Shown here piece by piece: positions 10,980-21,340 of a DNA stretch of 44,859 nt. Location of the stretch: assembly GCA_018398765.1 (NCBI GenBank), contig JAHBMJ010000569.1, forward strand, positions 1-44,859, read 5' to 3'. Source of the stretch: Chromera velia. Lineage: Eukaryota; Sar; Chromeraceae. The stretch's first letter is position 1. Each line of letters opens with the position of its first letter. The position numbers and the translations under genes are program-made. Under the pieces are notes generated by a model. That model was not told the DNA's origin, did no database searches, and worked only from the letters and a program-made list of their open reading frames with translations.

Positions 10980-12991
10980 GAAAAGCATGCCTTCATTCAC
11001 GTCGCCTGACCTCTTCCATTTCTGAATGACAGTCAGACACCGTCTGTCTCTCTCTTGCCAGGCGTCCCCTGAGATCCTCAGTCGACGATCCCCCTCCTCC
11101 TCTCCCCCCTCCAATCAGACCTTGGAGATTTTTCTCCTTCTCCTTCAGGTTCTTGCTATCGGCCTCCGTGCTCGTCATCATTTCCTTCAAATCCGATAGA
11201 GACCGAAGAGCAGCGTCCATTCCTCTGAAGGCAGTCTCCGCCTCCTCAAGACCTTTTTCCGCCGCACTCTTCTCCTCACGCAGCGCCTTCAGGGACTGCA
11301 CTCAGACACGGCATTTTCCAAGATTTGTACGATAGTTCTTTTTCTTCATGCGTGTTTGCGAACTTGCTTTTGCGCACAGACTGCATGCAGTGGCCGTTTT
11401 TGGAGGCGAACGTGCCAACGGAGGACCCGAGAAAGCGGTAGGAGACCAGAAAGAAGACGGGCGAGAGAAAGCAACAGGCACCGAAAAAAACATCGTGGAC
11501 GTGGGTGCATTGATCAGGAGGAACAGAATAGCTGAGGAGACCGTGAAAACCCTGCGCACGGCTCGTTTTGTTCGACTCACAAACAATTGAACGCGTACCG
11601 ACCAAACGCTACATGAGGCTGAAAGAGAGGAAGAGAATCATGACTAGAAATGCATCTGGTCGACACACAGACGAAAGGAGAATTTAGGACAAATGTGCAC
11701 GCATCTGTTGTTTTTTTTTTCCTGTCCGACCTCGTCTCGTTCATCGTTTTTTGCTTCCCCCTGTGCGAGCTCTGCCTCCTCCACAGCATCCACCAAGGCC
11801 CTGAGTGTGGGCTCTAGTTTCTCTAGTGCTTCCAGGTCCTGCTGAAGCTCCTCTGTCCTCCCCTTGTGGCCATCGAACTCGTCAAACCTTCCCGTGATGG
11901 TTTTCATCTGGGATCGGAACTTGTCCACCTCAGCGGCGTCCTTGAAATTGCGCATGCAGAAGTAGCAACGGTGCTGGCGTTCGGCTTCTGATCATTGAAT
12001 TGTTCACAGGGGCGCATACGCACAGAAATGAAACATGCAGCAGAAAAAATTGGAGGGAGGAAGACAGATAGCGACCAATAGAGACAGACAATTTGTCAGT
12101 CAATCCGACCTTAGACTGGAAGGAAGGGAAACAGGTGAGTGGCGAAAAAGATAAGCAGCAAGAAACCGAAGAGCGCCTAAAACCTTTTTTGGAATCCGAG
12201 AAGGAATTTCCGAATTTCATTTTTTCCCCAGTCATTTCAACGGTGCCAAACCATCCGACACACACACAAACGAAGGAAGGAAGGAAGGACTCGATGGACG
12301 AAAAAAAGAGAAAGAAGATTTACCCGAAGGCATAACCAGAAGCCCTCTGCGGAAATGCTTCACTGTATAATGGAAGAGGAATCCTTTTCTGCAGCACATC
12401 TCACTATATATCCTTCTGGACACACACGCTCGAATGCTTCTCGACTGACTTGACGACAGAGACTCCACCCATGTCTTCAGTTTCGCTGCGGCATCCATGT
12501 TCCCCTGCGCGCTCCTTGCTCTTGTCCGTGCAGTCTCGAGTCTGTCGGCCAGCCAGTCCTCGTTGTAGACCTCCAACAGGGCTCGCATCGCGGAAGAAGA
12601 AGAAGAGCTAGATGAAGGAGAGGAAGAGGAAGAAGAGGGGGGAGGGACATCCAACTCACCACCGATATCCGTCAGCGCTTCTCTGACTCTTGCCTCCAAG
12701 CTCTTTGCCTTCTCCAGTCTCTCCGCTACCGCCTTTTCCTCTCGAGAGAACTGCGCCTCTGCCTCCAGGAAGGCCTTCGAGGAGTTCTGCACTCTCTCTC
12801 TCTGTCTGCAGAGAAGGAAAGGTGCAGAGAAATAATGCGTGGCGAGGCGGACAACAGAAAGACCGAGAAAGGCAGAATTGAAACGAGAAAGTCAGGGGGA
12901 GAACAGAAAGAGTGGCAGGGGAGCCAGGGAAATGGATAAGAGCGAAATCACACACACACACACGCGCGCGCGCGCGCGCGGCGAGCGAGCG

Positions 12992-13029
<38 letters not shown>

Positions 13030-15893
13030 GTGGGTTGACTGACAGACCTTCCCAATTCCGTTCGTGCTTTTTTCTGTTCAGAGACCACAGACGCCTCGGC
13101 TGCGAGAAAGATGCACAGATCGAGGCAGTGTGTGGATTCGGGAGAAAGACATCGAAATAGAGATCGCACAGACGAGAGAAATTGCTTCGAGACTACGCGT
13201 GCGTACAGAGACGCAACCGAAAACATTCTGCGTTGTCTGGGCCAACATTCTTTTCCTACGGCCGAACTTTTTGACTTCAACGGAAAACCAATCGATGGGG
13301 ATTGCATGTGCGTAGAGACAAACCAAACGACCTTTTTTGATGTCCTCCAGATTTCTCAAAGGCGGAGGCACCGAGCTGGAGAGGTGTCGAAGGAGAGAAG
13401 CAGAGACCCCCTCGGCTCTCTCGGACAGTTTGGACTCTGCAGCCGCCACGTGACGTCTCAAAAAGTCAACCTCAGTCAGCTGCCTGCAGGCAGTCAGGAC
13501 AAGACGAGAAGCACGAAGAAAAGAATAATATCGAGTGGACGTATAGATGAATGAGAGACTTGACACATTCAGATGCAGGACCCATGAACTCAAATCCACA
13601 AAAGAATACGAAGCGGCCTTCTATGTCCTTCCTGAAGAGCGAGAGAGGGCAAAGACCTTTTACGACCTGTATGTCTATGAAGAGACCCTCCATGCATACA
13701 TGCTACATTTCTTTTTCTTCTTTCTCTTGAAGAGTGAGTGAGGCGAAGTGACTGACTCACTGACTGACGATGTGAGTGCTTCCAATTCCTTCACGCTGTC
13801 TGTCGCCTTTCGGAGTTTCACCGCGACCCTTTCCCTCCTTCCAGACAGAGACTGGATCTCCTCTGCCGCCTTTTCGATCACCCCGCTGCTTTCCTGCGCG
13901 CCACTCAGACACAACGATGCATCAAGTTTGAGGTCAGAAAAGACTGAATGAACCACGTCAAAGGACAGGAGTGCGTGCTGCACAAATTCTACTATTTACC
14001 TAAAAAGAGCACACCCATTCGACCGTACACCCAATTGAGACTTCCAGAAGGAGGAAGGTTCTGTGAGGATTCAGACATGGACAGAAATCGTCGTAAATGA
14101 ATGCTGATGCGTCATTCCTCCGTCCGTTTCTCGACTTCCCTTCCCTCGTCTTTCAACTTCCGACCCATCCCCACACCCCCACAGACCCACCCACCTGCTT
14201 CCTCAGCTGAGACTCCAGTGACTCGACTGTGCATCTTCTCTCCTGCACACACACACACACAGAGAGGGGGNNNNNNNNNNNNNNNNNNNNNNNNNNNNNN
14301 NNNNNNNNNNNNNNNNNNNNNNNNNNNNNNNNNNNNNNNNNNNNNNNNNNNNNNNNNNNNNNNNNNNNNNNNNNNNNNNNNNNNNNNNNNNNNNNNNNNN
14401 NNNNNNNNNNNNNNNNNNNNNNNNNNNNNNGGGGGGGGGGGGGGGCACCAAGAGAGGTTGAGAAGAAAGACACGTCAGCATCCCACGCTACATGCGCACG
14501 ACACTGAATGATGCCGTCTTGCTGATGATTCGAAAGCGTTGAAGGCAATCATTTCTCGATCACAGCACCCTCCCTCCCTCGCCTTGTACCAACCCCTTGC
14601 TGCTATTGAAGTTCACGAAGAAAGAATTCATGCACCCGACCTGCGCCTGGTCGCTGCTCGCGGCATTCTTTGCGAGTTCCGCTTCGTCTGCAGCAGCCGC
14701 ACGACGCGCCTCGGCGGCCCTCGCGGCACTCGTGGCGACAGCAGCCGAGAGGGACGAGACCTTCGCTTCCTCCTGCTCGCACTGCTTTTCCGCTGCTTCC
14801 TCCGCTCTTGCGCCCTCTTCTCGCAACTGACCGAGCGCACGCTGCTTGCTGGAAACCAATCGAGACACAGCCTCAAGGGCTGCACGTGCCGTGTCATCAG
14901 CAGATGCACCCCCGCGGGATGTGCTTCCCCTGAATTCGACTCCCGCAGCTCGCAGCTCACTCACCTTCCTGTCTCTGGTAGAACGATCAGATTGAAGCCT
15001 ATCTGCAGCCCCGGCAAGTGCCCCTGCCTCCTTCCTTGCCTCTCTGACATCTTCTGCGCTCTCTCTTCTTTGGCTTTCGTTCTCGGCCAACGCTTCTGCA
15101 AGAGAACGAAGGCGTGCGTCAAGACCCGGGAGGTCCGAAGTCTCCACCTCCTCCAGGGCAGCAGTCAACTGCTCCAGACTCTCTGCCATCGTTTCGTCCT
15201 CTCCCAGCTGCACGCCAAGAGAAGAGAGAGGTTCAGTATTAGTTGATGCTCTCTCTTCAGGCGCTGTCTCTGCTTTAATTGTCTCCAGGACAAGGTTCGT
15301 GCTTCTCTCTCTAATGGCTTCCTTCATTCCCTTGCCACTCAAAAATGGCGGGAGGGAGACGTCGGCGAGACGTGCAGGCAGGACGATGCTCGTTCTCAAC
15401 GCCTTGTCTTTCCTATCCCTCCCTGTCTATTCACATACTCTTTTTCCTTTTCCCAAGCCCACCATGCACCTACCTGGTCCATCAGACCCCGTGCCCTCTG
15501 GTTGGCCTTCTTCTTCAAAGTCTTCTGCGCCTCCAGTTGGCCGGAAAAATTGGAGACGCCCTCAAGGGCTTCCTCGGCCTCCGCGATTGCTTTCTGCAGA
15601 AGGACGGGAGGGACAGGCAGAGGGACGGAGGGATCCAGCAATTGCTCAAACACAATACTAAAGAAAGGTAGGTCTCCAGAAACATACGTGCACTGTGAGT
15701 GCAATTTCAGAAAGGCAAGACGCAGGCAAGATTTCCATTCGTCCCGACTTTTCTCTCCACAGATCCGTGCATTAATTAATCTCTCCACGGATTCGTCATT
15801 CATTCGCCCAAATGAAAAAAATCTAATTCTGTGAACGTTCTTTCAAGGGCCGGACTCGATCGAGTCAAATACGGAGCCAACATCCGCCCTCCG

Positions 15894-15925
<32 letters not shown>

Positions 15926-18900
15926 CAAAATAATCCATCAGTTGTCCTTTCAGACTCACTCACGTCTGCTGCCTCGAGGCGTGGTTCTATGTCCCTGCAG
16001 CAAGCAAGAGGAGGAGAGGAGACGAGTCAAGAGGAGACAAGAGGAGAGGAGAGGAGAAGAGGAGAGGTCATACGCCACACAGAAGAAGAGAAAAAAAGAA
16101 TTCAAGCAAAGCATAATGAAAAACATAAAGAGAATCTGTGTGACGTCACTTTCGACAAATCCGCAGAAGAGAGCACAGAAGTAGAGAGACCCCCCCCCCC
16201 CGCCCCCGACTGCGGCTTGATGCATAGGCAGAGAGGAGCTACAGAAGGAGACTGCTTGCGTTTATTTTCATACAGAATTCTTTCACACATGAAATGAAAA
16301 TAAACGGATGCATAGACAGAGAGGAGCTACAGAAGGAGACTGCTTGCGTTTATTTTCATACAGAATTCTTTCATACATGAAATGAAAATAAACGGATGCA
16401 TAGACAGAGAGGAGCTACAGAAGGAGGCTGCTGCACGACACCCTGTGGTGTTCTCTTTCATAAGCTACTCTGTTTTTTGTTTCATTCTGCAGGGGGACAA
16501 CGACATTCAGCGTGGAAGGAACAAAAGAGAGCTTCGACCTCATTTTTTCCCTCCTCAGTTACAACCTTCGAACGAAAAGTCTCCACCCCCGTCTCCTCTT
16601 TTGCCTGCTCTGCTCAGGAAAGAAGATGCTCAACTTGATGATATGAGGTAGCGACAGTCGGGTCATCGATGCACCGACCCACCTACTCACTTCAGCTGCT
16701 CCTCCACTTCCCACTTAGTCCCATCCCACCGAGCGATGTCTGTCCGCATGCGGTTGGCCTGCAGGGAGCGAGATGGATGGATGGATGGGTTGGGAGAAGC
16801 ACTCATGCACCCTCTAAAGGAAATTGGAGGAAGAAAACAGTGGCGTGCAGGGGCGGGGCAGGAAAAAAACTAAAATGGCATCGTGCCGGTGAGCACACCT
16901 TTCTTTGTGCGTGAGCAAGACAAGAAAGAGATAGCAAAAAACACACGCGCACGCTTAGACCCTCCAAACCTCCCACGGCCGAGAATTCCGATCTCACAAC
17001 TTCGCGAGGGGGGCAGAGAACATCAGAGGGGGATGTAATACCTGAAGGCTGTCTCTTTCATTTAACCTCACCATTTAGTTTCTCTACACTTCGAAAACCC
17101 TCCCAAGCTCTCTCTCTTCACGTCGCACCCAACCAACCCGACGGACCTGTTCGAGATGGGAAGTCAGCAGTTCCTTTGCGGCTTTGCACTCTTTCATCTG
17201 TTTTGCCTGTTCCTTGCTCTGTGCCTGTATCTCTTGGAGCGCCTTGGTGTACCTAGTGGCCCCGAAGAGCTCATCAAATTTCTTCTTCAACTGTCCCATG
17301 TCTCCCATCGGCCAGGCCGAGTCCTCCTGGTGGCAGAACACAACTGCATTGTTGCAAGCAAGCAAGCAACGTACAGAGCAGTACCATGCAATGACTTTGT
17401 GAACATTCTCCCTCCCTCTCCCCCCCCCTCTCTCTCTCCCTCCCTCTCTCTGAAGGTGTACAGGGATCCACCGGTGTCGGTGAAAATTCACCATACGCGC
17501 GGGCAGAGAGGTGGAGCAGCTAAGCAAACGGACTAAGAAGAAAAAAAATCTTTCGAGAGTCTGGCAAAAAGAGACAGACACACAGACCCCCCCGGTAGGC
17601 AAACGAAAGAACGAAACAAAAAGACGCACACACACCCAGTATGCCTGCCTGCCTGCGTACCAGAGTCGAGCACAGCCTTGGGCACCCCCATCAGTTGTGG
17701 CATGTGTGCGTCGACGTCTGCGCATCTCTGTGAGAGCGTGGCCTGTCCCCCGTCTGCCTTCTGCACCTGCAGTGCCGTCTCCAGACTCTTGAAGGTCGCC
17801 TTCGCCTTTCCGTGCTTGTCCACTGTGTGCGTCAGCTGGAGAGACCTCATTGCACAGACCTGAATGCAGAAGGAAAGCAGAGAGAAGAGATTAGAGGCGT
17901 AACGATAGGCGAGTTGAAGCATAGACCTGTGAGTGAATTGGAGGAGGAAACCAGAAAGCCCGAGAGAGAGACTCTCTCGTGGTCCTTCCAGAAAGAAAAC
18001 ACAAAACACAATTGGAGAACAGCCTCATGACAGTTTTGAGAGGAAAAGTAGCACTACGCGATGACCTATTGATTGACTGACTGACCCTCTTTCCGGCCGC
18101 AGAGAGGAAAAGAAGCTTGATCTGGGCCTTGATCTCCGGAAGGTTCTCCAACTGCACGGCGGAGGGAGGGAGGAGAACAGGGAAGGAAGGGGGAAGGGCG
18201 GATGGAGGCATATAAATAGAGAGTGAAAAAAAAAGGGAAAAAGAAACAATGCCAGGGGAGGCCGTCGGTTGGTCTGCTCCGCTGAGTGCATTGAGTGCTT
18301 TCGTCGGGTCTCGGTCGCCTATCCTTCTCCAGAGTCGTCGTGCTGTCTCTCTCTCTGTTCGACTTTTTGCCTTCTTTCTTCTTTACCTCATGCCTGTCCA
18401 GCAAGTTTTTTTCTGCGTTTGCACTTTCCTTTTCTGGTCGAGCATTCTTTGACATTGCATGGAGTATTTTCTTTCGTCTTTCTCAGACACATCACATTTC
18501 TCTCTGTCTCTCGTGCTCCCCCTTCCCCCTTCCCTTCTTACCTTAGGATCATGTATGAACGGAGCACCCTTTCCGCAGTTGGGTGGCAGCTGGCCAGTCG
18601 TGGCCATCCGCAGGCACTCAATTACCGTCTGCAATAATCATTCAACATCATTCCTTGAACCAAGAAGTCAGTCGTCAAACTAACAACATGTAGAACCGCA
18701 AAGGATCGAAACCAGCCCTGAAATTGCCATTTCACACCTGTTCAGGTGTTTTCAGGTAAAGTAGAGAGGAAGTAAAGAACCAAAACGCCAGAAATATCGG
18801 ACATGATCGGCTCACCGTCTTCCCAGCGCCATTTTCTCCGACGATGAGGGTCAGGGGCCGCTCGAACTTCAATACTTCTTCCCTTTCATGACTGAAGCTC

Positions 18901-18938
18901 CGAATACCCCGTATAGCAAGCTTCTGTACACACGACAT
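4359..18938 (-). CDS. RAD50: RAD50 double-strand-break repair ATPase, 31 exons
   Basis: RAD50 is the SMC-like ATPase of the MRE11-RAD50(-NBS1) complex, which tethers and resects DNA breaks in the nucleus. Exons: 18938-18816, 18628-18542, 18151-18086, 17859-17661, 17343-17147, 16758-16691, 15994-15964, 15593-15474, 15207-14641, 14242-14195, 13893-13769, 13483-13332, 13099-13048, 12805-12450, 11987-11731, 11295-11011, 10553-10486, 10084-9935, 9621-9562, 9058-9014, 8526-8409, 8189-8104, 7811-7732, 7338-7263, 6989-6834, 6595-6547, 6064-5896, 5573-5479, 5170-5060, 4830-4771, 4493-4359. All phases agree, for 4191 nt and 1396 residues (animal RAD50 about 1310). Motifs: Walker A GENGAGKT (34-41), Q-loop FCHQED (Q164), long coiled coils, zinc hook C738/C741, signature SAGQK (1291-1295), Walker B LALDE with D-loop NLD (1320-1327), H-loop ITHDEEF (H1358). 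A Ser run (about 669-683) and a Gly/Ala insert in exon 27 are lineage extras. An assembly gap in intron 9 could hide a small exon. Confidence 0.96.
4881..5048. repeat. Composite (CA)/(GA)/(CAGA) repeat with dispersed core motif
   Basis: Within a RAD50 intron. The order is CA repeat, AAAGCGCGCAGAG, GA repeat, CAGA repeat, GACTATATCGTCTTGG, then CA repeat. The same ordered set of blocks occurs three more times at 10560-10975. Confidence 0.85.
5406..5498. repeat. 31 bp tandem repeat (x3) spanning a RAD50 splice donor
   Basis: Three 31 bp units start at 5406, 5437 and 5468 and continue into a partial fourth at 5499. Each unit carries, on the minus strand, the last 20 nt of RAD50 exon 28 (coding the SAGQK signature) followed by its GTGGGG donor. 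Only the donor at 5479/5478 keeps frame with exon 29 (phase 0); the two copies further into the intron would shift frame by +1 or +2. Confidence 0.9.
7568..7692. repeat. (CATA)/(GATA) tetranucleotide repeats in RAD50 intron
   Basis: CATACATACATA followed by imperfect GATA, TAGA and GATAGG repeats, between RAD50 exons 23 and 24. No coding content. Confidence 0.8.
9303..9335. repeat. (CA)n microsatellite in RAD50 intron
   Basis: An uninterrupted CA run between RAD50 exons 19 and 20. Confidence 0.9.
10379..10471. repeat. (GAAT)n then (GGAA)n tetranucleotide arrays in RAD50 intron
   Basis: A GAATGAAT array passes directly into a GGAAGGAA array, immediately downstream of RAD50 exon 17 on the minus strand. 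Confidence 0.9.
10560..10975. repeat. Composite minisatellite, three copies of about 113-119 bp
   Basis: Each unit runs CA repeat, GCGCGCAGAGTGA, AGAGAAAGA, CGACAGACAGTCAGTCAG, CAGA repeat, GACTATATCGTCTTGACAG, then CA repeat again. The core GACTATATCG occurs at 10672, 10785 and 10904. It lies in the intron between RAD50 exons 16 and 17 and matches the block at 4881-5048. Confidence 0.9.
11956..11967 (-). other. RAD50: RAD50 zinc-hook codons (Cys-Tyr-Phe-Cys)
   Basis: The codons TGC TAC TTC TGC near the 5' end of exon 15 encode C738-Y-F-C741 at the middle of the coiled coil, where RAD50 proteins carry the CxxC zinc hook that dimerises two molecules. The flank [13 protein letters not shown] aligns by position with the animal hook. 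The proline common in CPxC hooks is absent. Confidence 0.85.
12950..13028. repeat. (CA)-(CG)-(GAGC)-(GA) compound microsatellite
   Basis: A CA run passes into (GC)n, then GAGC units, then (GA)n, within a RAD50 intron. The alternating purine-pyrimidine CA/CG stretch is a candidate Z-DNA former. Confidence 0.8.
14271..14430. other. Assembly gap (160 N) in RAD50 intron 9
   Basis: Run of N flanked by five G on the left and fifteen G on the right. RAD50 exons 9 and 10 lie on either side and join in phase 0, so nothing has to be missing, but a small phase-0 exon in the gap cannot be excluded. Confidence 0.95.
16219..16430. repeat. 88 bp tandem repeat, about 2.4 copies
   Basis: Units begin at 16219, 16307 and 16395 with GATGCATAG(G/A)CAGAGAGG. 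The first two are nearly identical, and the third breaks off after about 35 bp. The array sits between RAD50 exons 6 and 7 and has no coding potential. Confidence 0.9.
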
Positions 18939-21340
18939 TGCTGGTAAGAAGTAGACGGTGGAGAGTCACAAGGAAGGTAGCGCGAAGCGCCACTCAAGTG
19001 ACGAACAGAAAATGGAGACGGAACTTGCTTTTTTATTGCTGTGTTTCAATGAGAAAATGAACAAGACAGGACAACGGTGGGCCAATTTCTGCAGGAAGCG
19101 CACCAAAACTGTGTCGACCCAACCTTGATTGGATTGATTATGGAGTTTGTTACCCGTTTTCATATTGCTGCATGCACTTGGGATCAGATTTGGAAAACAA
19201 AACATCTATCGATAGCTGCATGGATCATCTTGTCAGATCCAAGCTAGGGCATCTGGCAGAATGAAGCCTCGCCACGGGAATCGCCGATCTCTATAGCACA
19301 GCAAATTAATGTCACACGGGCCGCAATATGGACGTGCATGTGTCGCTGCACGGCATCATGCACGTCTTTGTTTCCCTAATCGATTCTACTTGGGGAGAGC
19401 TAGGGAGAGCTCTTACAGTGCCGCGGGAAGGTGTACCACCATGCATCCGTTTGCTGGTTCGTTGCATTCCTCCTGCTTGCACTATTGCTCTCAGACCTTT
19501 ACCAACATTTCTTCTTTTTTTTTTTCCATACTCTATGTAGCCAGTTTAGTTTGGTTTACGTTTTTTGTCTTTGTGCTTCGAAGTTAAATTGGAGTCAATC
19601 CTTCTTGGTATTTCAATTTGAGCTGACAGGCCGTTTTATAATTCTTAAACCTCTTTTTTGTCTACTCCGGTCGTCGTTTTTGTCCTCCAACCGTTGGTCT
19701 TCGTTGGGGGTCGTGGCCGTAGTTCGTTAACCTAGGTTGTGAACGCAGGCTTTGCCTTAGATTTACACTTCTACGGATTGAACCTATGCCGTCGCCCCTA
19801 GGACCAGGCGGTGTGCTCATTATCATCATATGGACGCGGCCGGCGGCCGCAGGCGGCGGCCGGGCCGCGGCCCTCTAAGAACCGCCTTAGGAACCACCCT
19901 AAAAAGTCTTTAAACATAGCTTAGTAAAAAGCCAAATTACGGTAAGTTGACCCCTCTAACAGGCTTTAACAAGCTAGAAAAAGCCGTTAGTAACCGGTAA
20001 AAAGTTATAAAATTCTAGTAACACAACTTTTAAGCAAAAGCTAGAGCTGCATAGTAGTACATAGTCAATCAATCAATCAAAATCAATAGTAGAGCAAAAG
20101 TCCCCTAATAACTCTTAAAGTCCAAATATAATTTATTGACTCACTCATTCGATCATTCATTAATTGACACATTCATTCATATTTCTTCATGCATACATTT
20201 ATAATATGATTTATTCTAATTCATTCAATTTTTTATTCATTTATTTATTCACTCATTCATTTATAATTATTCAGAACAAACATTTTTTAAAGGTTTTTTT
20301 AATATCAAATTAAAGATTGACAATCAAAAAAATTTAAGAAGTGATAGTCAATTAATATTGATCAATAAACTGTCTAGAAGCTCTTACAAGTCTAGTTACA
20401 AGCAACCGAATGAATAGAAAGATTCCATACATGTATGAATGATATATATAGAATAATCATATGAGTGATGATTGAAATTTTGGCAGTGACCTTAATTTTG
20501 GCCCTGGTCTGCTAACTGGCCTGTTGATTGGCACATCGAGACCCTGGCTTGTTTCAAAGTCACAGCCAGACAGCAAGCAAAAAGCGAAAGCTCGGTATAC
20601 ACGCACATGATGCCAAAACATCAAAATACAGACTGTCTACCGAGACAGGTGGCGAACTGAACTGAACTGCACATTCAATATTCAATCAATGCATGGCCTG
20701 CAGACCAGAAAAGTGCCGCTGGGAGGACAAACGTCTCTCCCACCTGTCTGGTTGCCCACCTTCGATCACGTCAAAGACATGATGAGTGAGTGGGCAAGAG
20801 AGACGACTCAAACGACTGCCTGAGTCAGCCAATGTCTTCGCTTTCTTTCCTGCAGGCTGCCCGCCTGCTCCTCTGCGCCGCTCTTCTCTTGGGCTCCTTA
20901 ATCCATCCACAAACAGGCTTGCTCGGGCTTCTCTGCTGATGCTGACGGGGCGACCTTTCTCTCCTTTTGATTCACATCACGCCGTCTCTTCCTATTTTTC
21001 CTCTTTGGGGCCATTCTTCTTCTCTCTGTTCTCTTTCCCTCCTTCTTTCTAGAGTCTTGAGAGCCAAAACAAACAACAACAAAAAGACTCACTCACACCA
21101 ATCACGGAAGGGCAGAACGAAGCAGAGAATGAGACAGACCAGGCAACCGACACTTTTAAACCTTTCCAACAAACACCATCTCCTTTCTCCCCCCATTCAC
21201 TCATCTCAGTCAAGTACAGTGTGCGCGCGACGCACAATCCAGGAGGCACAGAATCTTTCTCGCTCAACCTTCACCAGCCAACCCCCTCCTGCCGCCGGCC
21301 GGTTTCCTCCCTTATTCTTATTTATGCTTAGTCAGTCTAT
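18939..21340. other. Intergenic region between RAD50 start and PsbQ-like stop
   Basis: This 2.4 kb separates two minus-strand genes, so it should hold the RAD50 promoter and the 3' UTR of the PsbQ-like gene. About 19700-20690 is AT-rich with ATTCATTC runs. A strongly GC-rich palindromic patch (19831-19874, repeated GCGGCCG) and a possible tRNA-like sequence (19775-19819) are embedded. Short frames here have no recognisable product. Confidence 0.55.
19775..19819 (-). repeat. Possible tRNA-derived SINE remnant
   Basis: On the minus strand an A-box-like TGAGCACACCGCCTGG is followed 35 nt later by a B-box-like GGTTCAATCC. No closing acceptor stem is visible, so a functional tRNA is unlikely and a SINE head is the better guess. 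Confidence 0.25.

Noticed and set aside
14539-15246. 235-residue plus-strand frame
   Set aside because: It is the antisense shadow of RAD50 exon 9, whose minus-strand frame has the coiled-coil pattern and correct phases.
4359-18938. SMC family protein instead of RAD50
   Set aside because: The CxxC hook at the coiled-coil apex, the FCHQED Q-loop and the N-terminal match to RAD50 exclude a hinge-containing SMC.
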